In this document: positions 1 to 9,517 of the stretch, in pieces
How positions within the stretch are numbered: the stretch's first letter is position 1
How the letters are laid out: each line of letters starts with the position of its first letter
Assembly (NCBI RefSeq): GCF_030264275.1
Contig: NZ_CP127165.1
Coordinates: 2,719,501-2,783,500, forward strand
Origin: Marivivens sp. LCG002
GTDB lineage: Bacteria > Pseudomonadota > Alphaproteobacteria > Rhodobacterales > Rhodobacteraceae
Reading direction: 5' to 3'
DNA length: 64,000 nucleotides
Translations under genes and position numbers: made by a program
Notes under the pieces: generated by a model
Seen by the model: only the letters and a program-made list of their open reading frames with translations
Told to the model about the DNA's origin: nothing
The model's database searches: none

Positions 1-920
1 TCTATTCGCGCTTCTTCGCACGTGCGATGAACGTAACAGGCCACCTTCCCGAGAGTGCGCGCGAACCCTTTGATGCGCTTTTCACCCAAGGCATGGTCAC
101 CCACGCGATCTATCAGACCCGCAACGCCGAAGGCCGCCCTGTTTATCACTACCCCGAACAGATCGAGCTTCGCGACGGTAAAGCCTTTGTCATCGCGACA
201 GGCGAAGAGGCCGAGATCATTCCCTCGGCCAAGATGTCGAAGTCCAAGAACAACGTTGTGGACCCGCTGAACATCATTTCGTCCTTTGGTGCCGATACCG
301 CCCGCTGGTTCGTTCTCTCCGACTCGCCGCCCGAACGCGACGTCGAATGGACCGCAGCAGGGGCTGAGGCGACCGCCAAGCACCTCGCGCGTGTCTATCG
401 CATCTGCGCCGAAATCGCTGAACTTCCCGAAGGAACGGGCGAAGGCGACACCGAACTTCTCAAAGCGATGCACAAGGCCATTTTCGACGTCACCCAAGGC
501 GTGGAATCCTTTGGCTTCAACGCTGCGATCGCCAAGCTCTATGGTTTCACCAACGCGCTCTCCAAATCGAACGCAGGCGGCACCGCGAAAAAGACCGCGG
601 CCAAAGCCTTGGCGCAACTGATGTCCCCGATGACCCCGCACCTTTCCGAAGAACTGTGGTCGCTGCTCGGCGGCAAAGGTCTCGTCACACTTGCGGCATG
701 GCCCGTCGCAGAAGAGGCGATGCTCGTCGAGGACGAAGTCACGCTTCCGATCCAGATCAACGGCAAGCGCCGCGCGGAAATCAGCGTGCCTTCGGATATG
801 TCCAAAGAAGACGTTGAAAAACTCGTCCTCGCGCACGAAGCTGTGGTCAAAGCGCTCGACGGTGCCGCGCCGAAAAAGCTGATCGTCGTCCCGGGAAGGA
901 TCGTGAACGTTGTCGTCTAA
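1..920 (+). CDS. leuS: Leucyl-tRNA synthetase, C-terminal part (5' end outside window)
   Basis: Class I aminoacyl-tRNA synthetase that charges tRNA-Leu. The frame is open from base 3 with no start, so only about the last 305 residues are present. The KMSKS signature is encoded at 231-245 and sits in the usual [12 protein letters not shown] context that closes the active site on ATP. It is followed by the helical anticodon-binding domain ([11 protein letters not shown]) and the small C-terminal domain ending [11 protein letters not shown]. The stop overlaps the TTG start of lptE, and leuS-lptE-holA is a conserved order in Rhodobacteraceae. Identity is secure; only the N-terminal half is missing. 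Confidence 0.97.
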   Translation, partial: YSRFFARAMNVTGHLPESAREPFDALFTQGMVTHAIYQTRNAEGRPVYHYPEQIELRDGKAFVIATGEEAEIIPSAKMSKSKNNVVDPLNIISSFGADTARWFVLSDSPPERDVEWTAAGAEATAKHLARVYRICAEIAELPEGTGEGDTELLKAMHKAIFDVTQGVESFGFNAAIAKLYGFTNALSKSNAGGTAKKTAAKALAQLMSPMTPHLSEELWSLLGGKGLVTLAAWPVAEEAMLVEDEVTLPIQINGKRRAEISVPSDMSKEDVEKLVLAHEAVVKALDGAAPKKLIVVPGRIVNVVV

Positions 921-1410
921 AGCAATTCTCAGCCTGCCGCGTCGGTCCGCCCTTCTTGGGGCGCTCCTGCTGGCAGGCTGCGGATTTGCTCCGGTCTACG
1001 CACCGACGGGCGGCGGTTCAAAGCTTCAGGGCAAGATCGCCTTTGCCCTTGGTGAGGATCGTTTCGATTATAGGCTGCGCGAGCAGTTGGAACGGCGGCT
1101 TGGCCGAACGGAACTCGAAGCCTATCGTCTTGCCGTCATAACCGAAGTGACCGAAAGCCCCGTTGCCATCGCGTCCGACAACACTGCAACCCGTATCAAC
1201 CTGCCCGCAACCGCGCATTATACACTGTCGGATGCTGCGGGCGGCACCATCGCCCAAGGCACGGTGCAAACCTTCACCAGCTATTCCGCCACGGGCACAA
1301 GCATCGCGACACGATCGACCAAGCAAGCCGCCGAAGACAGGCTCGCCGCGATGGTCGCCGATCTCGTTGTTGCCCGTATTCTCGCCGAAGCAGGGCATAT
1401 CACCGAATGA
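910..1410 (+). CDS. lptE: LPS-assembly lipoprotein LptE
   Basis: Outer-membrane lipoprotein that plugs the LptD barrel and helps deliver lipopolysaccharide to the cell surface. The 166-residue product starts with a hydrophobic signal and a lipobox ending LLAGC, so Cys24 is the predicted lipidated residue. The start is a TTG inside the last codons of leuS, so translation is probably coupled; no ATG fits the signal peptide. The stop overlaps the holA ATG (ATGA). Sequence similarity in this family is weak, so the call rests on the lipobox, the length and the conserved position between leuS and holA. Confidence 0.85.
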   Translation: MSSKAILSLPRRSALLGALLLAGCGFAPVYAPTGGGSKLQGKIAFALGEDRFDYRLREQLERRLGRTELEAYRLAVITEVTESPVAIASDNTATRINLPATAHYTLSDAAGGTIAQGTVQTFTSYSATGTSIATRSTKQAAEDRLAAMVADLVVARILAEAGHITE

Positions 1411-2429
1411 AGCTCAACACGCGAGACGCCGTTGCCTATTTCAAGAAACCCGACCCGAACCGTGCGGGGATCTTGATTTATGGAGGTGACGCGATGCGTG
1501 TTGCAACGCGCAGAAAAGAGGTCATCACGGCGCTCGTCGGTCCACAGGCCGAAGAGGAAATGCGCCTGAACCGTATGAACAGCGCCGAGCTTCGCAAGGA
1601 CCCCGCACAGCTCATCGATTCCCTCAAGGCTCAGGGGTTCTTCCCCGGACCGCGCGTCACCTTTATCGAGGACGCGACCGACGGACTTGCCGACCTTTTC
1701 GCAGACGCCCTGAACGAATGGCAGATCGGTGACGCCCAGCTTGTCGTCACCGCAAACCAGCTCACGGCCAAATCCGCCCTGCGCAAGGTGTTCGAAAACC
1801 ATCCCAACGTTTATGCGGTCGGGATTTATGACGACCCGCCCGGCCGCGACGAGATAGAAGCCGCTCTGACCGCTGCGGGTCTGACGAATATCGCGCGCGA
1901 AAGCATGGATGCCCTTATTGCCCTGTCGCGCTCGCTTGATCCTGGTGATTTCCGCCAAACGGTCGAGAAGATTGGGCTTTATAAACAAGGGGATCCGCTC
2001 CCGCTTTCCGTCGCGGATATCGAGGCCTGCGCCCCCCAATCCACCGAGGCCGATCTCGACGAGGTTCTGAACATCGTCGCCGACGGCAAGGCGCAGGAAC
2101 TGGCCCCCATATTGCGTCGACTCTATGCCCAAGGGGTTCAACCCGTTGGACTTTGCATTGGTGCACTCCGGCATTTTCGCACGCTCCACACGGCCTCTGC
2201 AGATCCGGGCGGCCCCGCCGCAGGTGTCGGACGACTTCGCCCCCCCGTCTTCGGTCCCCGTCGGGACGCGATCGTAAGACAAGCGGGCAACTGGGGCCGC
2301 GCCAAGCTTGAAACCGCGATCAGCGAACTGATCAGCACCGATCTTCAACTCCGCTCAAGCACCAAAGCCCCGCAGAGCGCATTGATCGAACGCAGCTTGA
2401 TCCGCCTTGCGATGATGGCACGAAGATAA
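1407..2429 (+). CDS. holA: DNA polymerase III subunit delta
   Basis: Clamp-loader subunit that opens the beta sliding clamp during chromosome replication. The 340-residue product has normal family length. Its N-terminal region (FKKPDPNRAGILIYGGDAMRVATRRKEV) matches the delta pattern of a nucleotide-binding-like fold, and residues about 210-340 form the clamp-loader collar domain (LRRLYAQGVQPVGLCIGALRHFRTLH). It overlaps lptE by 4 bases and is the last gene of the leuS-lptE-holA unit. The following 66 bases separate it from the sulfotransferase-like gene. Confidence 0.92.
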   Translation: MKLNTRDAVAYFKKPDPNRAGILIYGGDAMRVATRRKEVITALVGPQAEEEMRLNRMNSAELRKDPAQLIDSLKAQGFFPGPRVTFIEDATDGLADLFADALNEWQIGDAQLVVTANQLTAKSALRKVFENHPNVYAVGIYDDPPGRDEIEAALTAAGLTNIARESMDALIALSRSLDPGDFRQTVEKIGLYKQGDPLPLSVADIEACAPQSTEADLDEVLNIVADGKAQELAPILRRLYAQGVQPVGLCIGALRHFRTLHTASADPGGPAAGVGRLRPPVFGPRRDAIVRQAGNWGRAKLETAISELISTDLQLRSSTKAPQSALIERSLIRLAMMARR

Positions 2430-2495
2430 GACGAAAAAGTCGCAAGGGGGGACGATATCCACCTTTCGTTAACTTTTCGGGTGCATGATGCAGGT

Positions 2496-3152
2496 ATGAT
2501 TATATCGCATCGCTTCAAATTTGTTTTCTTCAGCAATCCCGAGACCGGCTCCGATGCTGTATGTCGCGTGCTCGCTCCATTTGCCGACGAACCCGTCGTG
2601 CCGTTCCACTCTCAATCCCCCGAACGGCCCTATTACACCTGCATGTCGCCCTCGGAGGCGGCAATCGCGTTCTTCCAGAACAATCGCAACCTCGCCGATT
2701 ATGTCTGTATTTCAAGCATCGAAAACCCGTTCACTCGGCTCCCCCGCGTTTATGATCGCATTCTGGAAGAGGATAATTTCAAGACCTTGCGCCGTCTCAT
2801 CGGACAAACGCCACCTTCTTTCGACCGCTGGCTGATCAAAAGCGAAACGGGCGGGCGCGGTGGTGGCGGCTCGCTTCAGGATCGCTGGCGCAGGTTCGGA
2901 ACTTGGACCTCCTCGAACTGGAGTGCGGGCTTTGTCGAACACTTTATTCGACGCGAGCACATGGCCGAAGATTTGAATCAGGTGATCTCCGAACTTCAGC
3001 TCCCGATCCCCATGCTTGCCGCCGAAAGCAATCTGCAAATGCCGACGCGGCCCCTCGGACGAAACGCGACCGAAATCATTTCCATTCGATATCGCGATGA
3101 CCTTGTGGCCTTCGACTACTGCCCTTCGGACACAGACGAAGTGGCCGCATAA
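2496..3152 (+). CDS. Sulfotransferase-family-like protein
   Basis: A 218-residue protein. The N-terminal FKFVFFSNPETGSDAV resembles the PAPS-binding P-loop-like segment of Golgi-type sulfotransferases (FIHIPKTAGT-type), and SSIENPFTRLPRVYD resembles their 3'-phosphate-binding VRNPxxRxxSxY segment. This suggests transfer of a sulfate group to a glycan or lipid, but the key Lys/Arg pattern is degenerate, so activity is uncertain. The ATG at 2496 is preferred; a GTG at 2481 would add five residues. The 3' end overlaps the convergent flavoprotein gene by 37 bases. Confidence 0.55.
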   Translation: MIISHRFKFVFFSNPETGSDAVCRVLAPFADEPVVPFHSQSPERPYYTCMSPSEAAIAFFQNNRNLADYVCISSIENPFTRLPRVYDRILEEDNFKTLRRLIGQTPPSFDRWLIKSETGGRGGGGSLQDRWRRFGTWTSSNWSAGFVEHFIRREHMAEDLNQVISELQLPIPMLAAESNLQMPTRPLGRNATEIISIRYRDDLVAFDYCPSDTDEVAA

Positions 3153-4297
3153 TCGGCGGCCGCCTCGCCCGCCAATTTCCCTGTCGCAAAGCACCCCGTC
3201 AAAAGGTATCCGCCCGTCGGGGCCTCCCAATCGAGCATCTCGCCAGCCAAGAACACGCCCGCACGGCGCTTCCACATCAGACGCGCGTCCAAGGCCTCGA
3301 ACTTGATACCACCCGCCGTGGAAATCGCCTCGTCCATCGGACGCGGCCCGGAGTGCATGATCCCGAGCGCTTTGATCCGCGCCGCAAGATCATCCCCGAA
3401 GGGCCGCGCGAACTCATTCAACAGCGCGACTTTGACAGGATCGAGTTTCAAGACCTTGCGCAAAGCACTCGAAAGACTGTCCTTGCTCCGCCGCGCGGCA
3501 AGTCGCCGCTCGATCTCGTCCTGTCCGACGTCCGGCATGAGATCAAGCACAAGCGGCGCACCCTCGCGCAAAGCCCGCGAAATCGCATAGATCCCGCCCC
3601 CTTCAAGACCGCGCTCCGATATGACGAACTCTCCCCGAGAAGTCACATCGCCCGCAGAGAGCTCGACACCTTTGACGGGCGTTCCGAAACGCTTTGCCAT
3701 GTGGTCGGACCAACCGACAAGGAACCCCATATTCGCGGGCGCAAAGTCGCGCACATCGCCCTCGAACAGCGGTGCCCATCGCCCATCCGACCCAAGACGT
3801 GACCAACTCGCACCGCCAAGAGCAAGGACGGTTACATCCGCGTCGAGCATTTGCACGCCGTCGGGCGTCTCGAATACTGCGCTCGGACCATTCCACCCCG
3901 TCCAGCGCCACCGTCGATGAAACGTAACCCCCAGACTTTCAAGGCGGAGCAACCACGCGCGTAGCATCGGCGAAGCTTTCATCACCACAGGAAAAACGCG
4001 CCCACTGGAGCCTGCAAAAACCTCCTGACCCAGAGCACGCGCGAAGTGCATCACCTCTTGCGGTCCGAAATCGTCGAGCGCGTGGCGCATGACGTCGGGG
4101 AGCGGACCATAGGCCGCTTGGAACGCTGCCTTTTCCTCGTCTTTGGTGAGGTTGAGCCCCGACTTTCCAGCCATCAGGAACTTGCGCCCGAAGCTGGGCA
4201 TCGCCTCGGCCACGGTCACGTGATGACCGCGCTCGGCCAGAACGGTCGCAGCCATGAGCCCCGCAGGACCCCCTCCTATGACCAAAGCTTGCGCCAA
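3116..4297 (-). CDS. NAD(P)/FAD-dependent oxidoreductase, HI0933/BaiN-like
   Basis: A 393-residue flavoprotein with an N-terminal dinucleotide-binding motif (VIGGGPAGLMAA) and the family segment GRKFLMAGKSGLNLT, typical of HI0933-type flavoproteins (TIGR03862 group). Near the C-terminus, FLAGEMLDWEAPTGGYLLTGCFATG closes the FAD site. The substrate is not known for this branch. It lies 25 bases downstream of the enoyl-CoA hydratase-like gene on the same strand, so it is probably the third gene of an SDR/hydratase/flavoprotein operon. Its 3' end runs into the convergent sulfotransferase-like gene. Confidence 0.85.
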   Translation of the reverse strand: MAQALVIGGGPAGLMAATVLAERGHHVTVAEAMPSFGRKFLMAGKSGLNLTKDEEKAAFQAAYGPLPDVMRHALDDFGPQEVMHFARALGQEVFAGSSGRVFPVVMKASPMLRAWLLRLESLGVTFHRRWRWTGWNGPSAVFETPDGVQMLDADVTVLALGGASWSRLGSDGRWAPLFEGDVRDFAPANMGFLVGWSDHMAKRFGTPVKGVELSAGDVTSRGEFVISERGLEGGGIYAISRALREGAPLVLDLMPDVGQDEIERRLAARRSKDSLSSALRKVLKLDPVKVALLNEFARPFGDDLAARIKALGIMHSGPRPMDEAISTAGGIKFEALDARLMWKRRAGVFLAGEMLDWEAPTGGYLLTGCFATGKLAGEAAADYAATSSVSEGQ

Positions 4298-4322
4298 AAC
4301 GATTTCCCTTTGTCCAAAGCGA

Positions 4323-4931
4323 TCAAGCGGCGTTTATCATCGCCTTGATCGCCGCGATATGGTCGGGTGCCGCCCCGAGCGCCGCCTCGGCAATCTCTTC
4401 GACCGAAGCCCAAAGATCGTCGGTCACGCGATCGACAAGCCCCATCCCGAGCGCCTCTTGGGCGCCCACCTTGATACCGCCCATAAGGATGAGTTTCGCC
4501 CGCGCAGGCCCGACAAGCCGCGTGAGCCGCTTCACATCCGAAGACTGCGGAAGAAACCCAAGCCGCATGACGGGATAGAACACCTTGGCTGTCGGCACCG
4601 AAATCCGAAGATCAGAAGCAAGCGCCATCCCGCAAGCCCCGCCCGCAAGCGTGCCGTTCAGAGCGGTAATCGTGAGGCAGTCGAGCGCGGCAACTGCGCT
4701 CGAAAGTTGTTCCCAGAGCGGACTGGTGGCCAGCCCTGCGCGCGCTTCGTCAAGATCCGCACCCGCGCTAAAAACTTTTCCGTTGCCTGTCAGGACCAGA
4801 CATTTGGCGGAACGCGCTTCGGTCACACGGGCAACGAGTTCGGTCAACATCTCCGAGGTAAGAGAGTTGGCTTTCTCGGGCCGATCCAGCGTGATCGTCC
4901 ACAGATCGCCCGATTTTTCAAATCCGATCAT
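4323..4931 (-). CDS. Enoyl-CoA hydratase/isomerase family protein (short)
   Basis: Crotonase-fold protein acting on acyl-CoA thioesters. The 202-residue product begins MIGFEKSGDLWTITLDRPEKANSL. It has the oxyanion-hole segments SAGADLDE and GTLAGGACGMALASDLRIS, while the usual catalytic Glu positions are not obvious. It is about 55 residues shorter than typical crotonases (about 260), missing most of the C-terminal helical region. The ATG at 4931 overlaps the stop of the upstream SDR gene (ATGA), which fixes the start and argues for coupled translation. The open frame continues upstream, but that part is a shadow of the SDR gene. Confidence 0.85.
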   Translation of the reverse strand: MIGFEKSGDLWTITLDRPEKANSLTSEMLTELVARVTEARSAKCLVLTGNGKVFSAGADLDEARAGLATSPLWEQLSSAVAALDCLTITALNGTLAGGACGMALASDLRISVPTAKVFYPVMRLGFLPQSSDVKRLTRLVGPARAKLILMGGIKVGAQEALGMGLVDRVTDDLWASVEEIAEAALGAAPDHIAAIKAMINAA

Positions 4932-5677
4932 ACAAGCCCTACCTTTTTGCGAATGGCTTCGTCCCGCAGCATGACATCCTGACCGAGATAAGCGTCCGCT
5001 TCGGCCCCGCACATCCAGACCAAAGCACGCGCGGGCCACTCGGGCGGGATGTGATCGCTCCAGTCTAGTTGCGCCACAGGACCGAGTCCCGATGCTTTGA
5101 TGTCGCGCTGCATTTGCGTTGCGACCGTGCCGGGCGACAGCCCCAGCGCCCGAATACCGCGATCCGCATATTCCCCATGCGCCGCTTTGGTAAGCATCAA
5201 AGCCCCTGCTTTCGACGTGCAATAGGCCGACCATGCGGGATAAGCGTTGTATGCGGCACCCGACGACACCGTGATAATGGTCCCGCCCCCCTGTTTGACC
5301 ATAACGGGGAGTGCAGCCCGCATACCGTGGAAAACACCTTTGGTGTTGATGTCGATGGTGCGCCCGAACGCCTCGGGGTCCGCCTCGGCCAGCTGGGCCA
5401 TAGGTTCGATGACGCCCGCATTCGAGATGAAAACATCCAGCCGACCAAAGGCCGCAACGGCGCGTGCAACCGCCGTTTCGACCGCGTCGAAACGGGCCAC
5501 GTCGCATCGGACGGCAAGAGCCCTCTCGCCGATCTCGCGCGCGATCCCCTCGATTGCTTCGAGACTCCGCGCGGCAAGCACCACCTTTGCCCCCTGCTCC
5601 GCAAAGGCAAAAGCGGCAGCCTCCCCGATCCCGCGACTTGCGCCCGTGATCAGGACAACTTTTTCATGCATATCCAT
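4928..5677 (-). CDS. Short-chain dehydrogenase/reductase (SDR)
   Basis: Classical SDR of 249 residues. It has the Rossmann motif TGASRGIG near residues 12-19, a VISNAGV segment and the catalytic Y-x-x-x-K within SAYCTSKAGAL. It would oxidise or reduce an alcohol/ketone with NAD(P); the substrate cannot be read from sequence. It is the first gene of a three-gene minus-strand operon with a crotonase-like hydratase and a flavoprotein, which suggests acyl-CoA or beta-hydroxy-acid metabolism (inference). The 80-base gap to the plus-strand DUF2125 gene should hold the divergent promoters. Confidence 0.88.
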   Translation of the reverse strand: MDMHEKVVLITGASRGIGEAAAFAFAEQGAKVVLAARSLEAIEGIAREIGERALAVRCDVARFDAVETAVARAVAAFGRLDVFISNAGVIEPMAQLAEADPEAFGRTIDINTKGVFHGMRAALPVMVKQGGGTIITVSSGAAYNAYPAWSAYCTSKAGALMLTKAAHGEYADRGIRALGLSPGTVATQMQRDIKASGLGPVAQLDWSDHIPPEWPARALVWMCGAEADAYLGQDVMLRDEAIRKKVGLV

Positions 5678-5808
5678 CGGCGTTTCCGCAGTCTGTCGTT
5701 ATTTCCCTCTTACATGATCGGATTTCTACATTACTTCTAGGGGTATGTCTTTATGCGGTGCCAAATCGGTTTTTGCGCTGCCTGTTTATTCGATCTGAAA
5801 GGTTCAAG

Positions 5809-7326
5809 ATGTCCTATTCCAAATTCGCCCGCCTCACCGTTTGCTCTGCCGCACTTGCGTTGAGCGCCCACGCCGCCTTTGCCGAGGTTGACGCGAACGA
5901 TGTTTGGGACACGTGGCAGGATGATCTCAAGATGTATGGAAAGGGCATCTCGGTGGGCGAAGTGACCCAATCGGGCGACACTTTGACCATCAGCACCCTG
6001 TCGATCGACCTCACGGACGAAAACAACCTCTCCACGTTGAAGGGCGAAATCGGCCCGCTGATCCTGACGTCGCAGGACGACGGCACTGTCGATGTGGACA
6101 TGCCTTCGATCCTCGAGTTCACGCTCGAAGGACAGGACTTCGGTGACAACTCGCTCAAATTCATCGTCTCGCTTACGGGTCAGACCATGACGGCAAGCGG
6201 CACCCCGGGCGAGATCACATATGATTATGCCGCCGACAAATACAGCATCACCATCGTGCAGGACCGCGCATCGGAGGAGGATCAGAACATTACCTTGGGG
6301 CTCGTGCTCAACAATGTAACCGGCACCTATTTGCGCCAAGGCTCGCAAACCATGGGAACGTCGACTGCATCGACAACCAACGCGACTCTTCTGACCTATA
6401 TTTTCGGCTTCGAGGATATGGGCGAACGGTTCGATATCTCGGGTCAGATCAACGGACTTTCGGCGATCACATCGACCGAGCTTCCTGCAAATTATGACGC
6501 CATGTCTTCGGACATCGACCAACTCAAACAGGTGCGCACGGCGTTTGAACTGACAACCACGAAAAGCACGACCGTCATCGATTATGCAACCGCCATAGAG
6601 GGCGCGGGCAATACGATCCTATCGACAAACGGCGGCACGACCCGCTTCGAACTTGTCGACGGTGTCTTTGCCTATGATGACCTGAGCAACGATGTCAGTA
6701 TCGAGGCCACCGCACCCGGAATGCCGTTCACTGTCGGAGCAAGCGCCGAGCAACTCGGCTTCGGGCTTGGCATGCCGTTCGTCCAGAGCGAAACCCCGCA
6801 AGCCATCGCGCTAAGCACAGACATCATCGGGCTGGATCTCGATCCGAACATTTGGGGCTTTATCGATCCGACCGACGCCCTTCCTCATGATCCGCTGACC
6901 CTCGCCTTCAATCTCGAAGGCACGGGCCGTCTTGTCGTCGATCTTGATGACGAAGAGGCGATGAACGCGACCCTCGAAAGCGGCAAGTCCCCCTTCGAAC
7001 TTCAGACCCTTTCGCTCACCTCGTTCCTCTTCTCCGCCTTGGGCGCAGAGCTCAAGGGCGCGGGCGACTTTACCTTCGACAACAACGATCTTGTCACCTT
7101 TGACGGTTTCCCTGCCCCCGAAGGCCGCATCGAACTCTTGGCAATCGGCGTCAATGGTCTCCTGGACAAACTCTCCGCGCTGCCGCTCGGAATGGACGAA
7201 CAGATCATGGGCGCACGCATGATGCTCGGGATGTTCACCACCGTCACGGGCGACGACGAACTGACCTCGAGCATCGAAATCGAGAAAACGGGCGCGATCT
7301 CGGTCAACGGACAGCGTATGCGCTGA
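5809..7326 (+). CDS. DUF2125-family secreted protein
   Basis: A 505-residue protein with a clear Sec signal peptide (positive MSYSKFAR, hydrophobic run, cut near AHAAFA). The mature protein begins DANDVWDTWQDDL, which I recognise from DUF2125 proteins of alphaproteobacteria. These are periplasmic or outer-membrane beta-rich proteins of unknown role. The ATG at 5809 is chosen because it opens directly into the signal peptide; an upstream in-frame ATG at 5758 would put extra residues before it. The function is unknown. A strong hairpin lies just after the stop. Confidence 0.8.
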   Translation: MSYSKFARLTVCSAALALSAHAAFAEVDANDVWDTWQDDLKMYGKGISVGEVTQSGDTLTISTLSIDLTDENNLSTLKGEIGPLILTSQDDGTVDVDMPSILEFTLEGQDFGDNSLKFIVSLTGQTMTASGTPGEITYDYAADKYSITIVQDRASEEDQNITLGLVLNNVTGTYLRQGSQTMGTSTASTTNATLLTYIFGFEDMGERFDISGQINGLSAITSTELPANYDAMSSDIDQLKQVRTAFELTTTKSTTVIDYATAIEGAGNTILSTNGGTTRFELVDGVFAYDDLSNDVSIEATAPGMPFTVGASAEQLGFGLGMPFVQSETPQAIALSTDIIGLDLDPNIWGFIDPTDALPHDPLTLAFNLEGTGRLVVDLDDEEAMNATLESGKSPFELQTLSLTSFLFSALGAELKGAGDFTFDNNDLVTFDGFPAPEGRIELLAIGVNGLLDKLSALPLGMDEQIMGARMMLGMFTTVTGDDELTSSIEIEKTGAISVNGQRMR

Positions 7327-7347
7327 TCCTTTCGCCTGAAAACAGCG

Positions 7348-7372
7348 GCCGAGGCTTGCAGCAAGCCTCGGC
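7348..7372. terminator. Perfect 12-bp inverted repeat between DUF2125 gene and pmbA
   Basis: GCCGAGGCTTGC and GCAAGCCTCGGC flank a single A (3-nt loop if one pair opens). The stem is very GC-rich but no T tract follows, so it may be a weak terminator, an attenuator or an mRNA-stabilising hairpin rather than a classical intrinsic terminator. Confidence 0.5.
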
Positions 7373-7407
7373 TCGGACTACCTCAGTGGCTGACAAAAGG
7401 ATGCCAC

Positions 7408-8754
7408 ATGACCCAATCGCTTGCTGATCTGACCGCACAAATCCTCGACGCCGCCCGCAAAGCAGGTGCCCAAAGCGCCGATGCCATTGCAGTGGACGGA
7501 ACCTCGGTGAACATCGAGGTGCGCGGCGGCAAACTCGAGAATGCGGAACGCTCCGAAGGGATCGAAATCGGCCTTCGCGTGCTTTTGGGGCAGCAACAAG
7601 CCTGCGTTTCCTCTTCCGACACCCGCCCCGAGGCGCTTGTCCTCATGGCGGAGCGCGCCGTTGCCATGGCCAAAGAAGCGCCGATCGACCGCTTTGCAGG
7701 CCTTGCCGAGCCAAGCCAGATCGCGACCGACACCGATTGTGCGCGGCTCGAGCTTTTCGATGCGACCGAAGAGCCTGACCCCGCCGCCCTGCAACAGGAC
7801 GCCATCCGCGCAGAAGCCGCCGCGATGGAGGTTCAGGGCATTTCGCAGGTCCAGACCGCCTCGGCCGCCTATAGCCGCCGCCGCATCCATCTTGCCGCCA
7901 CCAACGGGTTCGCGGGTGGATACGAGCGAACAGACAGAAGCATCGTTTGCACCGCGATCTCGGGGACCGGCGCCGCGATGGAGCGCGACTACGACTATGA
8001 TGCGCGGATTTTCCAAGCCGACCTCAAGTCTGCCGACCTCATCGGCCGCACGGCAGCCGAACGCGCCGTCGCCCGCCAAGGCGCCCGTCGTCCCAAAACC
8101 GGCACCTACCCTGTGCTCTTCGACGAGAAAATATCGTCCTCGCTCATCGGACACCTGATTGCCGCCATCAATGGAAGCATGATCGCACGCGGCTCCTCTT
8201 GGGCCCGTGATCTCTTGGGCAAACAGGTGCTCCCCACCGAACTTTCCCTGATCGAAGACCCGCATCGTCCGCGCACCTCTGGCTCGCGGCTTTTCGACTC
8301 CGAGGGCCTGCCGACTTCGCGCCGCGCCATCGTGGACAAGGGTATCCTCACAGGTTGGACGCTTGATCTTTCAACCGCCCGTCAACTTGGGCTCGAGTCC
8401 ACCGCAAATGCGTCGCGCGGCACCTCTGCGCCCCCCTCGCCCAGCGCGGGCAATCTTGAACTGACCTTCGGCGACAAGACCCACGCCGATCTCCTCAGGG
8501 ACATGGGCACGGGCCTTCTGGTCACCTCTATGATCGGCTCCACGATCAACCCGAACACGGGCGATTATTCGCGCGGCGCAACGGGGTTCTGGGTCGAAAA
8601 CGGCGAAATCGCCTATCCTGTGAACGAAGTCACCATTGCTTCGAACCTCAAGGACATGCTCCTTCGGATCGTGCCCGCGAATGACGGTGAACGCCACCTG
8701 AGCCGCGTTGTGCCTTCGCTGCTCGTCGACGGGATGACCCTCGCCGGTGACTGA
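7408..8754 (+). CDS. pmbA: TldD/PmbA-family metalloprotease, PmbA type
   Basis: Member of the U62 peptidase family, whose TldD/PmbA (TldE) pair degrades or matures small peptides such as microcins and CcdA. The 448-residue product has normal PmbA length and carries SADAIAVDGTSVNIEVRGGKLEN at the N-terminus and NPNTGDYSRGATGFWVENGEIAYPVNEVTIA near the C-terminus, both diagnostic. PmbA subunits lack the zinc-binding HExxxH of TldD, and none is seen here. A TldD partner is not in the window. The stop overlaps the GTG start of the next gene by 8 bases. Confidence 0.92.
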   Translation: MTQSLADLTAQILDAARKAGAQSADAIAVDGTSVNIEVRGGKLENAERSEGIEIGLRVLLGQQQACVSSSDTRPEALVLMAERAVAMAKEAPIDRFAGLAEPSQIATDTDCARLELFDATEEPDPAALQQDAIRAEAAAMEVQGISQVQTASAAYSRRRIHLAATNGFAGGYERTDRSIVCTAISGTGAAMERDYDYDARIFQADLKSADLIGRTAAERAVARQGARRPKTGTYPVLFDEKISSSLIGHLIAAINGSMIARGSSWARDLLGKQVLPTELSLIEDPHRPRTSGSRLFDSEGLPTSRRAIVDKGILTGWTLDLSTARQLGLESTANASRGTSAPPSPSAGNLELTFGDKTHADLLRDMGTGLLVTSMIGSTINPNTGDYSRGATGFWVENGEIAYPVNEVTIASNLKDMLLRIVPANDGERHLSRVVPSLLVDGMTLAGD

Positions 8755-9517
8755 TATTGACCTCATGATCGACACCGTCACCAAGGCAGGTGACATCGCG
8801 CTCGGATATTTCCGGCGCGACCCCCAAGTCTGGCACAAGGCGGACAATGCCGGCCCCGTGACCGAGGCCGACCTTGCCGTCGACAAAATGCTGCGCGAAA
8901 ACCTGACCGCTGCGCGTCCCGACTTCGGCTGGCTCTCCGAGGAGACCCAAGACAACGCGGACCGTCTTGCCACCGCAAGCCAATTCATCGCCGACCCCAT
9001 CGACGGCACTCGCGCCTTTATCGAAGGCAACAAGGACTGGTCGATCTCGCTTGCTCTTGTCACAAACGGAGAAGTGACGGGCGGCGTGGTCTTTCTCCCC
9101 GCCCGCGATCTGCTTTTTGCCGCCTGCAAGGGAGACGGCGCGACACTCAACGGCACACCGATCAGCGTGAGCAAAACGACAAGCTTTGACGAAGCGGAAA
9201 TCCTCGCCGCACGGCCAAACTTTGACCCGCACCATTGGAAAGACCTCAAGACCCCGATTGCCAAGCGCAATTTCAAGTCGTCGCTGGCCTATCGGCTCTG
9301 CCTCGTGGCCGAAGGTCGCTTTGACGCCATGATGTCCTTTCGCCCGACGTGGGAATGGGACATCGCAGCAGGCGTCCTTATGGTCCAGGAAGCAGGCGGT
9401 CTGACCTCGGATCGACAGGGCGCTGCCCTTCTCTTCAACAACGAAATGCCCCAGACCAACGGCGTGCTTGCGGCAAACCCCGCGATCCATGCTGCCATCA
9501 GGCAAAGGCTGGCATAA
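8747..9517 (+). CDS. Inositol monophosphatase-family phosphatase (CysQ-like)
   Basis: Mg-dependent, Li-sensitive phosphatase family. The 256-residue protein shows motif 1 DPIDGTRAF with the metal-binding Asp residues, an upstream SEET motif (metal-binding Glu) and the C-terminal WEWDIAAG motif. Substrates in the family are inositol-1-phosphate or 3'-phosphoadenosine 5'-phosphate; in Rhodobacteraceae this context is usually annotated as 3'(2'),5'-bisphosphate nucleotidase CysQ, but the sequence alone does not decide. The GTG start at 8747 overlaps the pmbA stop. The 3' end overlaps the convergent glycosyltransferase gene by 20 bases. Confidence 0.88.
   Translation: MTDIDLMIDTVTKAGDIALGYFRRDPQVWHKADNAGPVTEADLAVDKMLRENLTAARPDFGWLSEETQDNADRLATASQFIADPIDGTRAFIEGNKDWSISLALVTNGEVTGGVVFLPARDLLFAACKGDGATLNGTPISVSKTTSFDEAEILAARPNFDPHHWKDLKTPIAKRNFKSSLAYRLCLVAEGRFDAMMSFRPTWEWDIAAGVLMVQEAGGLTSDRQGAALLFNNEMPQTNGVLAANPAIHAAIRQRLA

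Noticed and set aside
4932-5507. 192-codon upstream extension of the enoyl-CoA hydratase frame
   Set aside because: Arg/Gly/Cys-rich shadow of the SDR gene; the ATG at 4931 overlaps the SDR stop as in coupled genes.
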